A stretch of 64,000 nt of DNA from JBDTVS01 sp040007095 (GTDB lineage Bacteria > Acidobacteriota > Vicinamibacteria > Vicinamibacterales > CAVVIG01): contig JBDTVS010000008.1 in NCBI GenBank assembly GCA_040007095.1, positions 45,250-109,249 of the forward strand, in the 5' to 3' direction. Under the pieces are notes generated by a model. It saw nothing but the letters and a program-made list of their open reading frames with translations. It was not told the origin of the DNA and made no database searches. Made by a program: the position numbers and the translations under genes. Shown here in pieces: positions 12,962-21,522 of the stretch (its first letter is position 1; each line of letters opens with the position of its first letter).

Positions 12962-13504
12962 ATGGGAGGGCGAGGCAGCGGCGGCCGGCGCGTCGGATCG
13001 GGGCGCAAAGGCAAGCGCTCGGTCGTCGTGCGGCATCCCAGCGCGCCGGTCACCGCGCCGATCGACACGTTCGACCCGCCGGCCGAGCTGCAGGGGTCGA
13101 CGTCGGAGCTCGCGAATCTCACATCGCAACTCGCGTTCCTGCAGCAGGCGGCGCGACCCGGGGATCTGAACCCGCAGATCGCCGAGCTGCAGACCCGCAT
13201 CGACGAACTCGAGGGCCGGGCCCACGCGCTGGCCATCTGGCACGAGCTGGCGCCGTCCGCGTTTGCGAAACGGACGTTGACGCCAGAGACGGCGGCGGCG
13301 TTCGTGATGCTCTGCCGCGCCGTGGTGCAGGAGCGCGCCCTCTCAGCGTCACCGGCGGCCGCCGGCGGACCCAACCACCGGGGTCTGATGCACCGCGTCG
13401 CGACCTGGATGAAGGACTTCTGCCTCTCGCCGTTCGGCAAGCCGCTGTCTGAGGCGAAGCCGGCGGCGGCCGTCGTGTCGAAATGGGCCGGACTCCTCCG
13501 GTGA
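12962..13504 (+). CDS. Terminase small subunit
   Basis: A 180-residue protein starting GGRGSGGRRVGSGRK, the glycine/arginine-rich start typical of small terminases and adjacent packaging proteins. A helical core follows, with coiled-coil LTSQLAFLQQAAR and QIAELQTRIDELEG (residues about 55-90), LTPETAAAFVMLCRAVVQER, and an end near WMKDFCLSPFGK. It binds cos/pac DNA and loads the large subunit. ATG 12962 was chosen over an upstream in-frame start at 12896 because homologous starts begin at the Gly/Arg stretch. The stop overlaps the terminase ATPase gene. Confidence 0.78.
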   Translation: MGGRGSGGRRVGSGRKGKRSVVVRHPSAPVTAPIDTFDPPAELQGSTSELANLTSQLAFLQQAARPGDLNPQIAELQTRIDELEGRAHALAIWHELAPSAFAKRTLTPETAAAFVMLCRAVVQERALSASPAAAGGPNHRGLMHRVATWMKDFCLSPFGKPLSEAKPAAAVVSKWAGLLR

Positions 13505-14403
13505 CGGGCAACCCGGGATCCGATCGCAAGGTCGCGATCATCAACCAGCTGACGCACACGAAAGGCCCGTTTGCTGGCCAGCCCTTCAACTTGCGGCCGT
13601 GGCAGGAGCGCGACATCGTGCGCCCGCTCTTCCAGACGACGCCGGACGGGCGGCGGCAATACCGGACGTGTCTGCTCATGATGCCGCGCAAGAACGGGAA
13701 GAGCGAGATCGCGGCGGCGTTCGCAATCGATGGGCTGATATTTGATGGCGAGCTCGGCGGGGAAGTGTATTCGTGCGCGGCGGACACGGAGCAGGCGGCG
13801 ATTGTCTTCAACGTCGCCGAGCAGATGATCCGCAACGACCCGGAGCTCCTGGCCGAAGTCGAGATCGTCCATTCGAAGCTCCGGATGATTCACCGCGCCA
13901 GCGGCACGATCTATCGCGCGATCTCGGCGGAAGCCTACAGCAAGCACGGGTTCAACGCGTCCCGGATCATCTACGACGAGCTCCACGCGGCACCCAGTCG
14001 CGACTTGTTCGACGTGCTGACGACGTCGATGGGCGCGCGGGACCAGCCGCTGTTGATCGCGATCTCGACCGCCGGCTACGACCGGCATTCGATCTTGTGG
14101 GAGATGTACGACCACGCCCGCAAAGTGAAGGAACACCCGGCGCTCGATCCGACCTTCCTCCCGATTCTCTACGAAGCGCCGGCCGACGCCGATTGGACGA
14201 GCGAGGCCGTGTGGCATCAGGCCAACCCCGCGCTCGGGGATTTCCGCAGCCTCGAGGAAATGCGGATCGCGTGCAAGCGGGCCCAGGAAATCCCGGCGCA
14301 GGAGATGACGTTCCGACGGCTGTATCTCGATCAGTGGACGGAAAGCGCCGAACGGTGGGTGAGTCTGACCGCCTGGGATGCGTGCGACGTGGTGGCCGCA
14401 TGA
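13483..14403 (+). CDS. Terminase large subunit, ATPase half (split gene)
   Basis: A 306-residue protein matching the N-terminal ATPase of HK97-type large terminases. It has GPFAGQPFNLRPWQ at the start, LLMMPRKNGKSEIAAA (Walker A-like, about 65-80), AYSKHGFNASRIIYDELHA (Walker B with catalytic Glu), STAGYDRHSILWEMYDHA (coupling motif), and an end at LDQWTESAERWVSLTAWDAC. The chain stops right there, where the nuclease domain should follow; that domain is a separate gene starting in the ATGA overlap at 14400. Start choices are ATG 13483 or GTG 13501, the latter overlapping the small terminase stop by 4 bp. Powers DNA packaging at the portal. Confidence 0.9.
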   Translation: MGRTPPVTGNPGSDRKVAIINQLTHTKGPFAGQPFNLRPWQERDIVRPLFQTTPDGRRQYRTCLLMMPRKNGKSEIAAAFAIDGLIFDGELGGEVYSCAADTEQAAIVFNVAEQMIRNDPELLAEVEIVHSKLRMIHRASGTIYRAISAEAYSKHGFNASRIIYDELHAAPSRDLFDVLTTSMGARDQPLLIAISTAGYDRHSILWEMYDHARKVKEHPALDPTFLPILYEAPADADWTSEAVWHQANPALGDFRSLEEMRIACKRAQEIPAQEMTFRRLYLDQWTESAERWVSLTAWDACDVVAA

Positions 14404-15059
14404 CGCGCGAAGAATACCGCGCGCGATTGAAGGGCCGGCGCTGCTACGTCGGTCTGGATCTGTCGTCGACGAAGGACCTGTCCGCGGCCGTCGGCGTCTT
14501 CCCCGACGACGAGGGCACGGGCTTCGATGTCCTCCCGCAGTTCTTTATGCCGCAGGAGAACATCCTCGAGCGCGTCACGCGGGACCGGGTGCCGTACGAC
14601 GAGTGGGCCCGGCTCGGATTCCTCATTCCGACGCCCGGCAACGTCGTCGACTACGAATACATCCGGCGCGAGCTGAACGCCTGGGCCCTCGAGTTCGACG
14701 TACGCGAGCTCGCGTTCGATCCCTGGAATGCGACCGACCTGATGACCCGGCTCCAGGAGCAGGACGGCTTCGTGTGTGTCCCGATCCGGCAGGGGTTCCG
14801 ATCGCTGTCGGCGCCAACGAAGTCGCTCGAGACCGCCATCCTCGCCAGGCGGCTGCGGCATGACGGACACCCCGTGCTCCGGTGGTGCATCGGGAACGCC
14901 GCCGCGGAGCAGGACGCGACGGGGAACATCAAGCTCTCGAAGAAGGTCTCGACGGAACGGATTGACGGCGCGTCCGCCCTCATCAACGCGGTCGATCGGA
15001 TGGATCGCCATTGGGAGACCGACGAGCCCTCAGACGGCCCGCTGGTGGTGGCCGCATGA
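14400..15059 (+). CDS. Terminase large subunit, nuclease half (split gene)
   Basis: A 219-residue protein corresponding to the C-terminal RNase H-like nuclease of HK97-type terminases. It begins with GRRCYVGLDLSSTKDLSAAV (first catalytic Asp in GLDLSS), then ELAFDPWNATDLMTRLQEQ (second acidic site), the FRSLSAPTKSLE segment, and ERIDGASALINAVDRMD (third Asp). ATG 14400 overlaps the ATPase stop by ATGA, in the -1 frame relative to it. In ordinary phages both domains are one polypeptide, and joining the frames gives a linker of about the usual length. Whether the split is functional or a recent mutation cannot be told from sequence alone. Confidence 0.88.
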   Translation: MTREEYRARLKGRRCYVGLDLSSTKDLSAAVGVFPDDEGTGFDVLPQFFMPQENILERVTRDRVPYDEWARLGFLIPTPGNVVDYEYIRRELNAWALEFDVRELAFDPWNATDLMTRLQEQDGFVCVPIRQGFRSLSAPTKSLETAILARRLRHDGHPVLRWCIGNAAAEQDATGNIKLSKKVSTERIDGASALINAVDRMDRHWETDEPSDGPLVVAA

Positions 15060-15238
15060 AGCGGGCCCATCCCGGCCGCCCTCCGCTCGACGACGACGAT
15101 CCGTCAGTTGATGTGCATCTACGGATGCCGTCGAAGCAGTACGACGACGCCTATAAACGTGCAGGACGGGAGCGCGTCAGCGTGCCAGAACAGATTCGGA
15201 AGGACATGCGCGACGCGGCTCAACGGACGAAGGCGTAG
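15056..15238 (+). CDS. Small ribbon-helix-helix-like protein
   Basis: A 60-residue protein from ATG 15056, overlapping the terminase nuclease stop. The sequence VDVHLRMPSKQYDDAYKRAG then RERVSVPEQIRKDMRDAA is consistent with a ribbon-helix-helix DNA-binding fold (strand V-D-V-H-L-R-M then two helices). Possible late regulator; no direct evidence. It is followed by about 175 bp holding only a doubtful 29-codon frame (15248-15337). Confidence 0.5.
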   Translation: MKRAHPGRPPLDDDDPSVDVHLRMPSKQYDDAYKRAGRERVSVPEQIRKDMRDAAQRTKA

Positions 15239-15413
15239 GATCCGCGCGTGGGAAAAACAAAAACGCCCCGAAAACATGTGTTCGGCGACTCGAACCTCGC
15301 CCTGGTGAAAGGCGACAGCCGGAGTTGCGCCTCGTAACACCTCCCGCCGAATTTCGGGACTCAAAATAGGCCGTTCCACCTCAGCGTTCCACACTGCCAC
15401 GTGTGGCTGTCTA

Positions 15414-15641
15414 GTGCGCTGGCTGTGCTTCTGGCAACCGCCGTGTGTGCGACGGCGGGTGATTGTGAATCTGCAACACGACTCGACGGAGGCCTTCGAG
15501 GGCGTCCTCTGGTCGTATCGCGGGGGCTGGCTCACCCTGCGGGATGTGTCGGGCCTGAAGGCGGGGCAAGCGCCCGCGAAGATCCCCGGCGATCTGGTGA
15601 TTCACCGGTCGAACGTCGCGTTCACGCAGGTGCTGCCGTGA
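15414..15641 (+). CDS. Small beta-rich phage protein before the portal
   Basis: A 75-residue frame from GTG 15414 whose likely folded part is RVIVNLQHDSTEAFEGVLWS and GGWLTLRDVSGLKAG. The V-x-L-x(6)-F-x-G-V-L pattern then L-x-L is that of small proteins commonly encoded just upstream of portal genes. The first 13 residues (Trp/Cys-rich) may not be translated. The stop overlaps the portal GTG by GTGA. Confidence 0.55.
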   Translation: MRWLCFWQPPCVRRRVIVNLQHDSTEAFEGVLWSYRGGWLTLRDVSGLKAGQAPAKIPGDLVIHRSNVAFTQVLP

Positions 15642-17132
15642 TTGTCCGCACATTCGACGGGCTGCAGGCGCTGACGACGCCGCCGCCGACCTGGCAGATG
15701 TCCGGGTCGAGCGCCGGGTCGCTCCATCTCTACGACTATCGGCACACCTATGCCGAGATTTACCGCACCCAGCCAAACGTGCGGATCTGCGTCGACTTCC
15801 TCGCGCGCAACATCGCCCATGTCGGCCTCCAGGTGTTCCGCCGCGTGTCGGACACGGACCGCGTGCGGCTGGTCGATCACGATCTCGCGAAGTGGCTCGG
15901 CCGCCCCAACCCCGCGACCACCCGCTTTCGGCTCATCGAGAGCCTGGTGAGCGATCTCGGGATCTACTTCAATGCGTACTGGCTCAAGGTCCGCCACCGC
16001 GGCGGCGATGGCCGGCCCGCGATCGGGCTCGTACGCCTACCGCCCGAAGAGATGGAACCCAAGGGCGGACTCCTCCCGACGCACTTCGACTGGACCGTCA
16101 ACGGGCGGATGCAGCGCCTCGAGCTCTCCGAGGTGGTCTACTTCAACGGCTACAACCCCCTGAACCCCCTGATGGGCCTGTCGCCCCTCGAGACCCTGCG
16201 TCGGATCCTGGCCGAAGAAGCCGCCGCGGGCGAGCACCGTGAAGGGTTCTGGCGGAATGCCTCACGCGCGCCGGGGTTCATCACGCGACCGAAAGAGGTC
16301 AAGCGCTACAACAAAGACCAGGCGGCCGACTGGCGCGCACAGTTTCAAGCCCTCTACGGCGGGACCAGCAACACGATGCTCCTGCAGGAAGGCGAGACCT
16401 ACACCCAGGGATCGTTCTCCGCGAAGGACTCGGAATATACGATTGGCGGCAAGCTCCGGCGCGAAGTCTGCGCGGCCGAGTATCAGATCCCTCAGCCCTT
16501 CGTCGGGATTCTCGACCACGCGACCCTTCAGCAACATCAAAGAGCAACACAAGAACCTCTACCAGGACTGCCTCGGGCCGTGGTTCGAGCACATCGACCA
16601 GGAGGTCGAGCGCCAGGGTCTGATCGAGTGCGACGACCAACGCGACGTGTATCTCGAGTTCAACATCGCGGCCAAGCTCGCCGGCAGCTTCGAAGAGCAG
16701 TCGAATTCGCTGTCGGTGGCGGTCGGCAAGCCCTACATGAAGGTCAACGAAGCGCGCGCGAAGGTCAACCTCCCGCGCGATGAGGACCCAGCGTCCGATG
16801 AGATCGCCCCGCAACAGGGGGGGCCGTCCGATGCGACCGCGCATCCGGCCGAACCGCCGGCGAAGGGCATGGTGCGGACCGATGATCCCGCGCCGGACGA
16901 CGCCGACGCGATGGTCATCAGGCCCATTCTCGAGGCGCACCGCACGCGCCAAGCGGCCCGGCTCGAGAAATGGCCCGTCGCTGAGCGCCCCGCGGCGTTC
17001 TTCGCCCACTTTGATCGGTGGACCCGCGAGCTCGCCGCGGATCTGACGCCGATCGTTGGGGTCGAGGAGGCCGGCCACCTCGCCGTGCAGATCAACATCC
17101 GGACGCTCGATGCGCTGGAGACTGCGGCATGA
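15638..17132 (+). CDS. Portal protein, HK97 type, with a frameshift near 16,525
   Basis: The N-terminal part (GTG 15638 to about 16,526) reads as a phage portal: QPNVRICVDFLARNIAHVGL, FNAYWLKVRH, VVYFNGYNPLNPLMGLSPLE, and YQIPQPFVGILDHAT. The expected continuation FSNIKEQHKNLYQDCLGPWF is in the next frame and runs to 17132 (VYLEFNIAAKLAGSFEEQ, then a polar tail). The reading frame is restored by removing one C from CCC at 16524-16526. It may be a real inactivating indel, a base-calling error or, less likely, a programmed event. The portal ring joins the capsid vertex, terminase and tail. The stop overlaps the protease ATG. Confidence 0.88.
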
Positions 17133-18124
17133 AGCCAGACCGTTACGCGCACATCCTCAGCTTCGTGGTCTCGCACCCGTGGGCGATCCTGCCGGAGTGG
17201 GGCCCCGTGATCGCCGGGACGCTCGCGCGACACATCGCCGGCGTCGAGTCGACCGCGGAAATCGCGGCCGCGCTGGTGAACCGGAAGAACCTGCCCCAGC
17301 CGAAAGTCGGGAGTGTCGCGATCATCCCGGTGTACGGGGCGATCGCGCCCCGCATGAATCTGTTCAGCGAGTACTCGGGCGGTACGACCTTCGAAAAGCT
17401 GACCAGCCAACTGCGCCAGGCGATGGCGAACGCGGACGTGAAAACGATCCTGCTCGACATCGATTCCCCGGGCGGCAGCGTCGCGGGGTGCGCGGAATTC
17501 ACGGCCGAGCTGATGCGCGCGCGCACGAAGAAGCCGATTCTCGCGCAAGCGCAGTTCACGATGGCGTCGGCCGCCTATCACCTGGCCTCGGCGGCCACCG
17601 AAATCATCGCGGCCCCCTCCGCGTTCGTCGGATCGATCGGCTGCTACTGGATGCACGACGACCTGTCCGCCGCGCTCGAGCAGCTGGGGATCAAGCGGAC
17701 GTTTGTCTCCGCCGGCGAAGGAAAACTGGACGGGAACGAGACCGAGCCGATCAGCAAAGCCGCGGAAGCGCGTCGCAAAGCCATCGTCGACACGATGTAC
17801 GGCCAGTTTGTCGACGCCGTCGTCGCGGGCCGTGGTAAAGGGATGACCCCCGACCGCGTCCGGTCGGAGTGGAAGGCCTACGTCTATGGATCCACCGACG
17901 CCCTGGCCCTCGGGATGGTCGATCGGGTCGCCACGCTCGACGAGACCCTGACGCGGCTCTTGACCGACTCGACGGATCCCGCGGATCAGCGCGCCCTCGT
18001 GACCCTCTCGACGCCCAACGCCACCGACCAGGAGCCGCCGATCGCGGCCACGTCGCAGGAGCGGACGGCGGACACCGCGTGGCAGAACGCGATCGAACGC
18101 GAACTGCAGCAACTCGACTTCTGA
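17129..18124 (+). CDS. Head maturation protease, S49/SppA-like
   Basis: A 331-residue protein. SVAIIPVYGAIAPRMNL starts the crotonase-like fold, TILLDIDSPGGSVAGCAEF (about residues 105-125) is the ClpP/SppA GGS region, and AQAQFTMASAAYHLASAATE has the Met-Ala-Ser-Ala nucleophile Ser. SAFVGSIGCYWMHDD follows, with a Lys in the RRKAIVDTMYGQFVDAV region that can act as base. It cleaves scaffold and capsid protein during prohead maturation. It sits between portal and capsid genes as in other HK97-like phages, overlaps the portal stop by ATGA, and has an ordinary length for this family. Confidence 0.9.
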   Translation: MKPDRYAHILSFVVSHPWAILPEWGPVIAGTLARHIAGVESTAEIAAALVNRKNLPQPKVGSVAIIPVYGAIAPRMNLFSEYSGGTTFEKLTSQLRQAMANADVKTILLDIDSPGGSVAGCAEFTAELMRARTKKPILAQAQFTMASAAYHLASAATEIIAAPSAFVGSIGCYWMHDDLSAALEQLGIKRTFVSAGEGKLDGNETEPISKAAEARRKAIVDTMYGQFVDAVVAGRGKGMTPDRVRSEWKAYVYGSTDALALGMVDRVATLDETLTRLLTDSTDPADQRALVTLSTPNATDQEPPIAATSQERTADTAWQNAIERELQQLDF

Positions 18125-18138
18125 AGGACCGAATCATC

Positions 18139-19425
18139 ATGAACGTCACCCAGCTCGAAGCCAATCTCCGCGCCAAGCAGACCGAGATCAAAACGCTGAT
18201 CGAAACGCAGATGCGCGCCTGCGAGACGTACGCGACGCCGGCGTCGGCCGACGGCAAGATCCCGGAAGTCAAAGGCCGTCTGCGCACCGACGAGGAAAAG
18301 GCCGCGGTCCAGCAGCTGCTCGACGAGGCGAAAGGCATCAAGTCCCGCATCGACGGCGCCGCCGGCGACGCGAACCTCCTGGCGGAAGTCGAGCGTCTGA
18401 CCGCCGGCATGACCGAGCGCCCGGCGAGTGGGACGGGCCACCAGGCGACGCGCGAGACGCGATCGATGGGCGCGCAGTTCGTCAGCGATCCGGCGATTCG
18501 CGCGTTTATCAAGCACGGGGGCCACCAGGTCCAGCAGGGCGTCATCTTCACGTCGCCCGCGGTGGATCTGCAGGCGACCCTGCTCGACACGTCGGGCGGA
18601 TCCGGTGGCCCGCTCATCACCCCGGACTATCGCCCCGGCGTCCTCATGATCGGGTTGCGCCGGACCGTGGTCGCGGATCTCATCGCGCCCGGCACGACCG
18701 ACAGCAACGCGATCATCTACATGAAGGAACTCGCCGAGACCAACGCGGCCGCGGCGGTCGCCGAAGGGGCCCAGAAGCCCGAATCCGCGCTGTCCTTCGT
18801 GCAGGCCACCGACCCCGTCGTGAAGATCGCCACGTGGATCCCGGTGACCACCGAGATGCTCGAGGACTTTCCGGCGATGCAATCGCTGATCGACGCGCGG
18901 TTGCGGATGTTCCTGGCGCTGGCGGAAGAGGATCAGTTGCTGAACGGCAGCGGCACCGCCCCCAACATGCGCGGGATCAACAACCGCCTCGCGCTGGCGG
19001 CGGCCGTCGCGCGCGGCGCGGACAGCAACATGGACGCGATCTTCAAGCAGATCTCGGCGATCGCGACCAACGCCCTGATTCAGCCCGACGGCTTCGTGAT
19101 GAATCCGGCGAACTGGCTGACGATCCAACTCGCGAAGAACGCCAACGGCAACTACATGGGCTCCGGCCCCTGGGCCCCGGCGCAACCGCCGCAACTCTGG
19201 GGTCTGCCCGGGGCGATTACCCCGGCGGAAGTCGCCAACACCGCGCTCGTCGGCGCGTTCGCCACCTGCGCGCAGTTCTTCCGCAAGGGCGGCGTGAAAG
19301 CGGCGATGAGCAACAGCCATCTCGACTTCTTCACGACCAACAAGGTCGCGCTGCTGATCGAAGAGCGCGGGGCGTTGTGCGTGTACCGCGAAGCGGCGTT
19401 CGGGAAGGTCACGGGACTGAGTTAG
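18139..19425 (+). CDS. Major capsid protein, HK97 gp5 fold
   Basis: A 428-residue protein. The first 110 residues are a charged, helical scaffold-like delta domain (NVTQLEANLRAKQTEIKTL; EEKAAVQQLLDEAKGIKS) that would be removed by the upstream protease. The mature part has GGPLITPDYRPGVLMIGLRR, TWIPVTTEMLEDFPAMQS, EEDQLLNGSGTAPNMRGINN and FVMNPANWLTIQL, and ends FGKVTGLS. These are standard HK97-type capsid landmarks (the E-loop, P-domain helix, and LxGxGxxPxxxGI). Ribosome-binding site GAAGGA is 8 bp before ATG 18139. Most abundant structural protein of the virion. Confidence 0.93.
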   Translation: MNVTQLEANLRAKQTEIKTLIETQMRACETYATPASADGKIPEVKGRLRTDEEKAAVQQLLDEAKGIKSRIDGAAGDANLLAEVERLTAGMTERPASGTGHQATRETRSMGAQFVSDPAIRAFIKHGGHQVQQGVIFTSPAVDLQATLLDTSGGSGGPLITPDYRPGVLMIGLRRTVVADLIAPGTTDSNAIIYMKELAETNAAAAVAEGAQKPESALSFVQATDPVVKIATWIPVTTEMLEDFPAMQSLIDARLRMFLALAEEDQLLNGSGTAPNMRGINNRLALAAAVARGADSNMDAIFKQISAIATNALIQPDGFVMNPANWLTIQLAKNANGNYMGSGPWAPAQPPQLWGLPGAITPAEVANTALVGAFATCAQFFRKGGVKAAMSNSHLDFFTTNKVALLIEERGALCVYREAAFGKVTGLS

Positions 19426-19534
19426 CCGAAGTACGAACGGCGATAACCGGCCTCAGCTAGTCGCCGCTGCGATTCGTGTCCGGCGCGGCGCGCGGGGATC
19501 GCTTCACGCGCCGCGCATTCCAGGGAGACCGACA

Positions 19535-19882
19535 ATGCCGCGATGGAACAGCACCACCAATCAGTACGTGCGCGGCGAGGATCTCGCCCTGTACCTCGTC
19601 GACGGGCCGATCGCCGTCGTGGACGGCGTGCACGAGCTCGCGAAACCGAGTGCGGGCGCCTTCACCCTCGCGCCGCCGGCGGCCGGGGATGACGCGATGC
19701 TCCTCACCCTCACCGCGAAGACCGCCTTCGCCCACACCGTGACGATCACCGAAGGGATCGGCGGGAAGGGCGCCGCGTTCGACGTCATCACGTTCGCCGC
19801 CGTCGGCGACACGATCTCCCTGCGCGCGGTGAACCAACATTGGGTGCCCGTCGGCGCGCCGTACGGCGCGGTCATCGCGTAA
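19535..19882 (+). CDS. Virion protein, possible capsid decoration
   Basis: A 115-residue protein directly after the capsid gene. It is beta-rich (FTLAPPAAGDDAMLLTLTAK; HTVTITEGIGGKGAAFDVIT; ISLRAVNQHWVPVG). Position and strand content suit a capsid decoration or stabilising protein, and ITxxxGxxGxxxDVITF-type proteins are common in this place in HK97-like phages. Ribosome-binding site GGGAGA lies upstream of ATG 19535. The role is inferred from context. Confidence 0.6.
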   Translation: MPRWNSTTNQYVRGEDLALYLVDGPIAVVDGVHELAKPSAGAFTLAPPAAGDDAMLLTLTAKTAFAHTVTITEGIGGKGAAFDVITFAAVGDTISLRAVNQHWVPVGAPYGAVIA

Positions 19883-19888
19883 CCGGCC

Positions 19889-20125
19889 ATGCTGGGCTTT
19901 CACGCGGACCCCGGCGACTGTCCGATCTGTGGCACGGCGCACTGCGCGTGCGGTGGACCGATCACCTTGCAGCAACTGCCGCAGCGCGACGCGCTGCTGA
20001 CGCACGCGCAATCGATCGAGCCGTCCGCCGAGCTCGCGCCGCCGGTGGAGTGCGACCCGCCGCCGGCGCCGTTTTCGACGGCCGAGTACAAACGCGCCGT
20101 GCACGGCCGAAAGCCGCGTCGATGA
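19889..20125 (+). CDS. Small zinc-binding protein in head operon
   Basis: A 78-residue protein with GDCPICGTAHCACGGPI near the start, four cysteines and a His in a knuckle pattern, then a Pro-rich section and STAEYKRAVHGRKPRR at the end. Short Cys proteins of this kind are often found between capsid and connector genes. It begins 6 bp after the decoration-like gene. Function unknown. Confidence 0.55.
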   Translation: MLGFHADPGDCPICGTAHCACGGPITLQQLPQRDALLTHAQSIEPSAELAPPVECDPPPAPFSTAEYKRAVHGRKPRR

Positions 20126-20132
20126 GCATCCC

Positions 20133-20711
20133 ATGCTCGTAACCGCGCCCGTGCTCGAGCCGCTGACGCTCGAGCAGGCGAAGCTGCGGGCGGGGCTCGA
20201 TTGGGCCGCCGGGGATCCCCGTGACGTGTTGATGACCGGGTTCATTCAAACGGCCCGCAACCAGGTGGAACGGGAGACCGGCGTGGCGCTGCTCGAGCAG
20301 ACGCATGCGGTCCCCATTCGGGCCGGCTGCCGGACCTTCGAGTTGCCGTTTCGGCCGGTCACCTCCGTCGTCGTCGAGGCGGTCGACCCGACCACCGGGG
20401 TCGTCACGGCGTGGAGCGCGAGCCCGTATGTGATCGATCCCTCCAGCGTGGACCCGACGCCGGCGCGGATCACGCTCCCGAGTGGAGGCGTCTGGCCCTC
20501 GGGCTTGCGCGCGACCCTCGTCGTCGGCTTCGAGACGGTCGAGGAGCTGCAGGCCTCGGCGCCGGGCCTGGTGCATGCCGTCGGCTTGCTGACGGCGCAT
20601 TACGCGACATTGGGGCGCGACCTGGCCGTGGTGGACGCCGGCGGGCTTCTGGCGATCCCGATGGGCTACGAGGACGCGATCGCGCCGTATCGCCTGGTGA
20701 CCCTCGCATGA
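20133..20711 (+). CDS. Head-tail connector, gp6-like
   Basis: A 192-residue protein beginning VLEPLTLEQAKLRAGLDW, the EPxTLxxAKxxL signature of phage gp6-like head-tail connectors, with FIQTARNQVERETGVALLEQ and YVIDPSSVDPTPARITLPSG downstream and a helical C-terminus (LVHAVGLLTAHYAT). The protein forms the adaptor ring under the portal. The stop overlaps the next ATG by ATGA. Confidence 0.82.
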   Translation: MLVTAPVLEPLTLEQAKLRAGLDWAAGDPRDVLMTGFIQTARNQVERETGVALLEQTHAVPIRAGCRTFELPFRPVTSVVVEAVDPTTGVVTAWSASPYVIDPSSVDPTPARITLPSGGVWPSGLRATLVVGFETVEELQASAPGLVHAVGLLTAHYATLGRDLAVVDAGGLLAIPMGYEDAIAPYRLVTLA

Positions 20712-21073
20712 TCGGTCTACGGACCGGCGTGGGTGCGCGGCCGCATCGCGTCACCTTACAGAATCCCCTTGGACCGCCTGTGCCCAAGCCTGGCGGCTTC
20801 ACGCAGGCTTACGCCGATCTCGTCCCGCCGACCGTCTACGCCGCGATTGCGGTGCCGACCGGGAAGGATCTCGAGCGCCTGGCCGCTGGCACGGTGATCT
20901 CGTCGGCGATGAAAGTCGTGACGTTCCCGTTTCACCCGCAGGTGACGACGAAAACACGGGCGAGCTGGGTGGATATGTCGGGGCGAACGCATACGGCGAA
21001 CGTCACGGGGGTCGACAACCCTGAGGAGCGCTGCATCGAGACGGTGTGTCTGTGTGTGGAGATCGTGGCGTGA
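20708..21073 (+). CDS. Head closure / head-tail joining protein
   Basis: A 121-residue protein from ATG 20708. GARPHRVTLQNPLGPPVPKP matches the R-H-R-V-x-L-Q-N-P start of SPP1 gp16/HK97-type head closure proteins. Then come VPPTVYAAIAVPTGKDLERL and SWVDMSGRTHTANVTGVDNP, the beta-barrel core. It joins the connector to the tail. It overlaps the neighbours on both sides by ATGA/GTGA. Confidence 0.75.
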   Translation: MIGLRTGVGARPHRVTLQNPLGPPVPKPGGFTQAYADLVPPTVYAAIAVPTGKDLERLAAGTVISSAMKVVTFPFHPQVTTKTRASWVDMSGRTHTANVTGVDNPEERCIETVCLCVEIVA

Positions 21074-21522
21074 GCGCGAGCGTGCTGTGGGAAGGATTAG
21101 AGGAGCTGAAGGCTCAGCTCAGGACGTTGCCTGCGGATCTGACCGAAGAAGCGTCGCACATTGTCCAAGGGGCCGCGAACAGCGCGGAAGCCACGATCAA
21201 AGCCGGCTATTCGGTCGTGAGTGGGGATCTTCGAGATCACCTGTTCCAGTCGCAGACGTTGAAAGGGCGGTACGGCGTCGGCATCGTGATGAAGAACACC
21301 GCGAAGCACGCGTGGCTCTATGACAACGGGTCGCAGGCGCGTCACTACATCACGGCCAGTGGGAAGGACCACAAGACCGGCGCGTCAGGACACGCGCTCG
21401 TCAACCCTCATCCCCCGACGCATCTCTTCGTGAAGACCATGGCCTACGAACGACGCCGGATGTACGACCAGTTGAAGGATCTGTTGATGCGGCACGGGCT
21501 GACGGTGTCGGGCGATGCCTGA
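21070..21522 (+). CDS. Tail completion protein, HK97 gp10-like
   Basis: A 150-residue protein from GTG 21070 (GTGA overlap). It has WEGLEELKAQLRTLPADLTE at the N-terminus, then IKAGYSVVSGDLRDHLFQS (the Y-P/S-V-x-x-G-x-L-x pattern of gp10) and KHAWLYDNGSQARHY, with PPTHLFVKTMAYERRRM at the end. The HK97 gp10 family is a neck/tail completion component. Order and neighbours agree. Confidence 0.8.
   Translation: MSASVLWEGLEELKAQLRTLPADLTEEASHIVQGAANSAEATIKAGYSVVSGDLRDHLFQSQTLKGRYGVGIVMKNTAKHAWLYDNGSQARHYITASGKDHKTGASGHALVNPHPPTHLFVKTMAYERRRMYDQLKDLLMRHGLTVSGDA

Noticed and set aside
15248..15337. 29-codon frame from GTG in the gap before the portal region
   Set aside because: Too short and without supporting context; mentioned only as a possibility.
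17986..19320. Long minus-strand reading frame (444 codons) opposite the capsid gene
   Set aside because: GC-rich codon bias opens the antisense frame; composition is Arg/Gly/His/Asp-rich with no motif, and the plus strand encodes a clear capsid protein.
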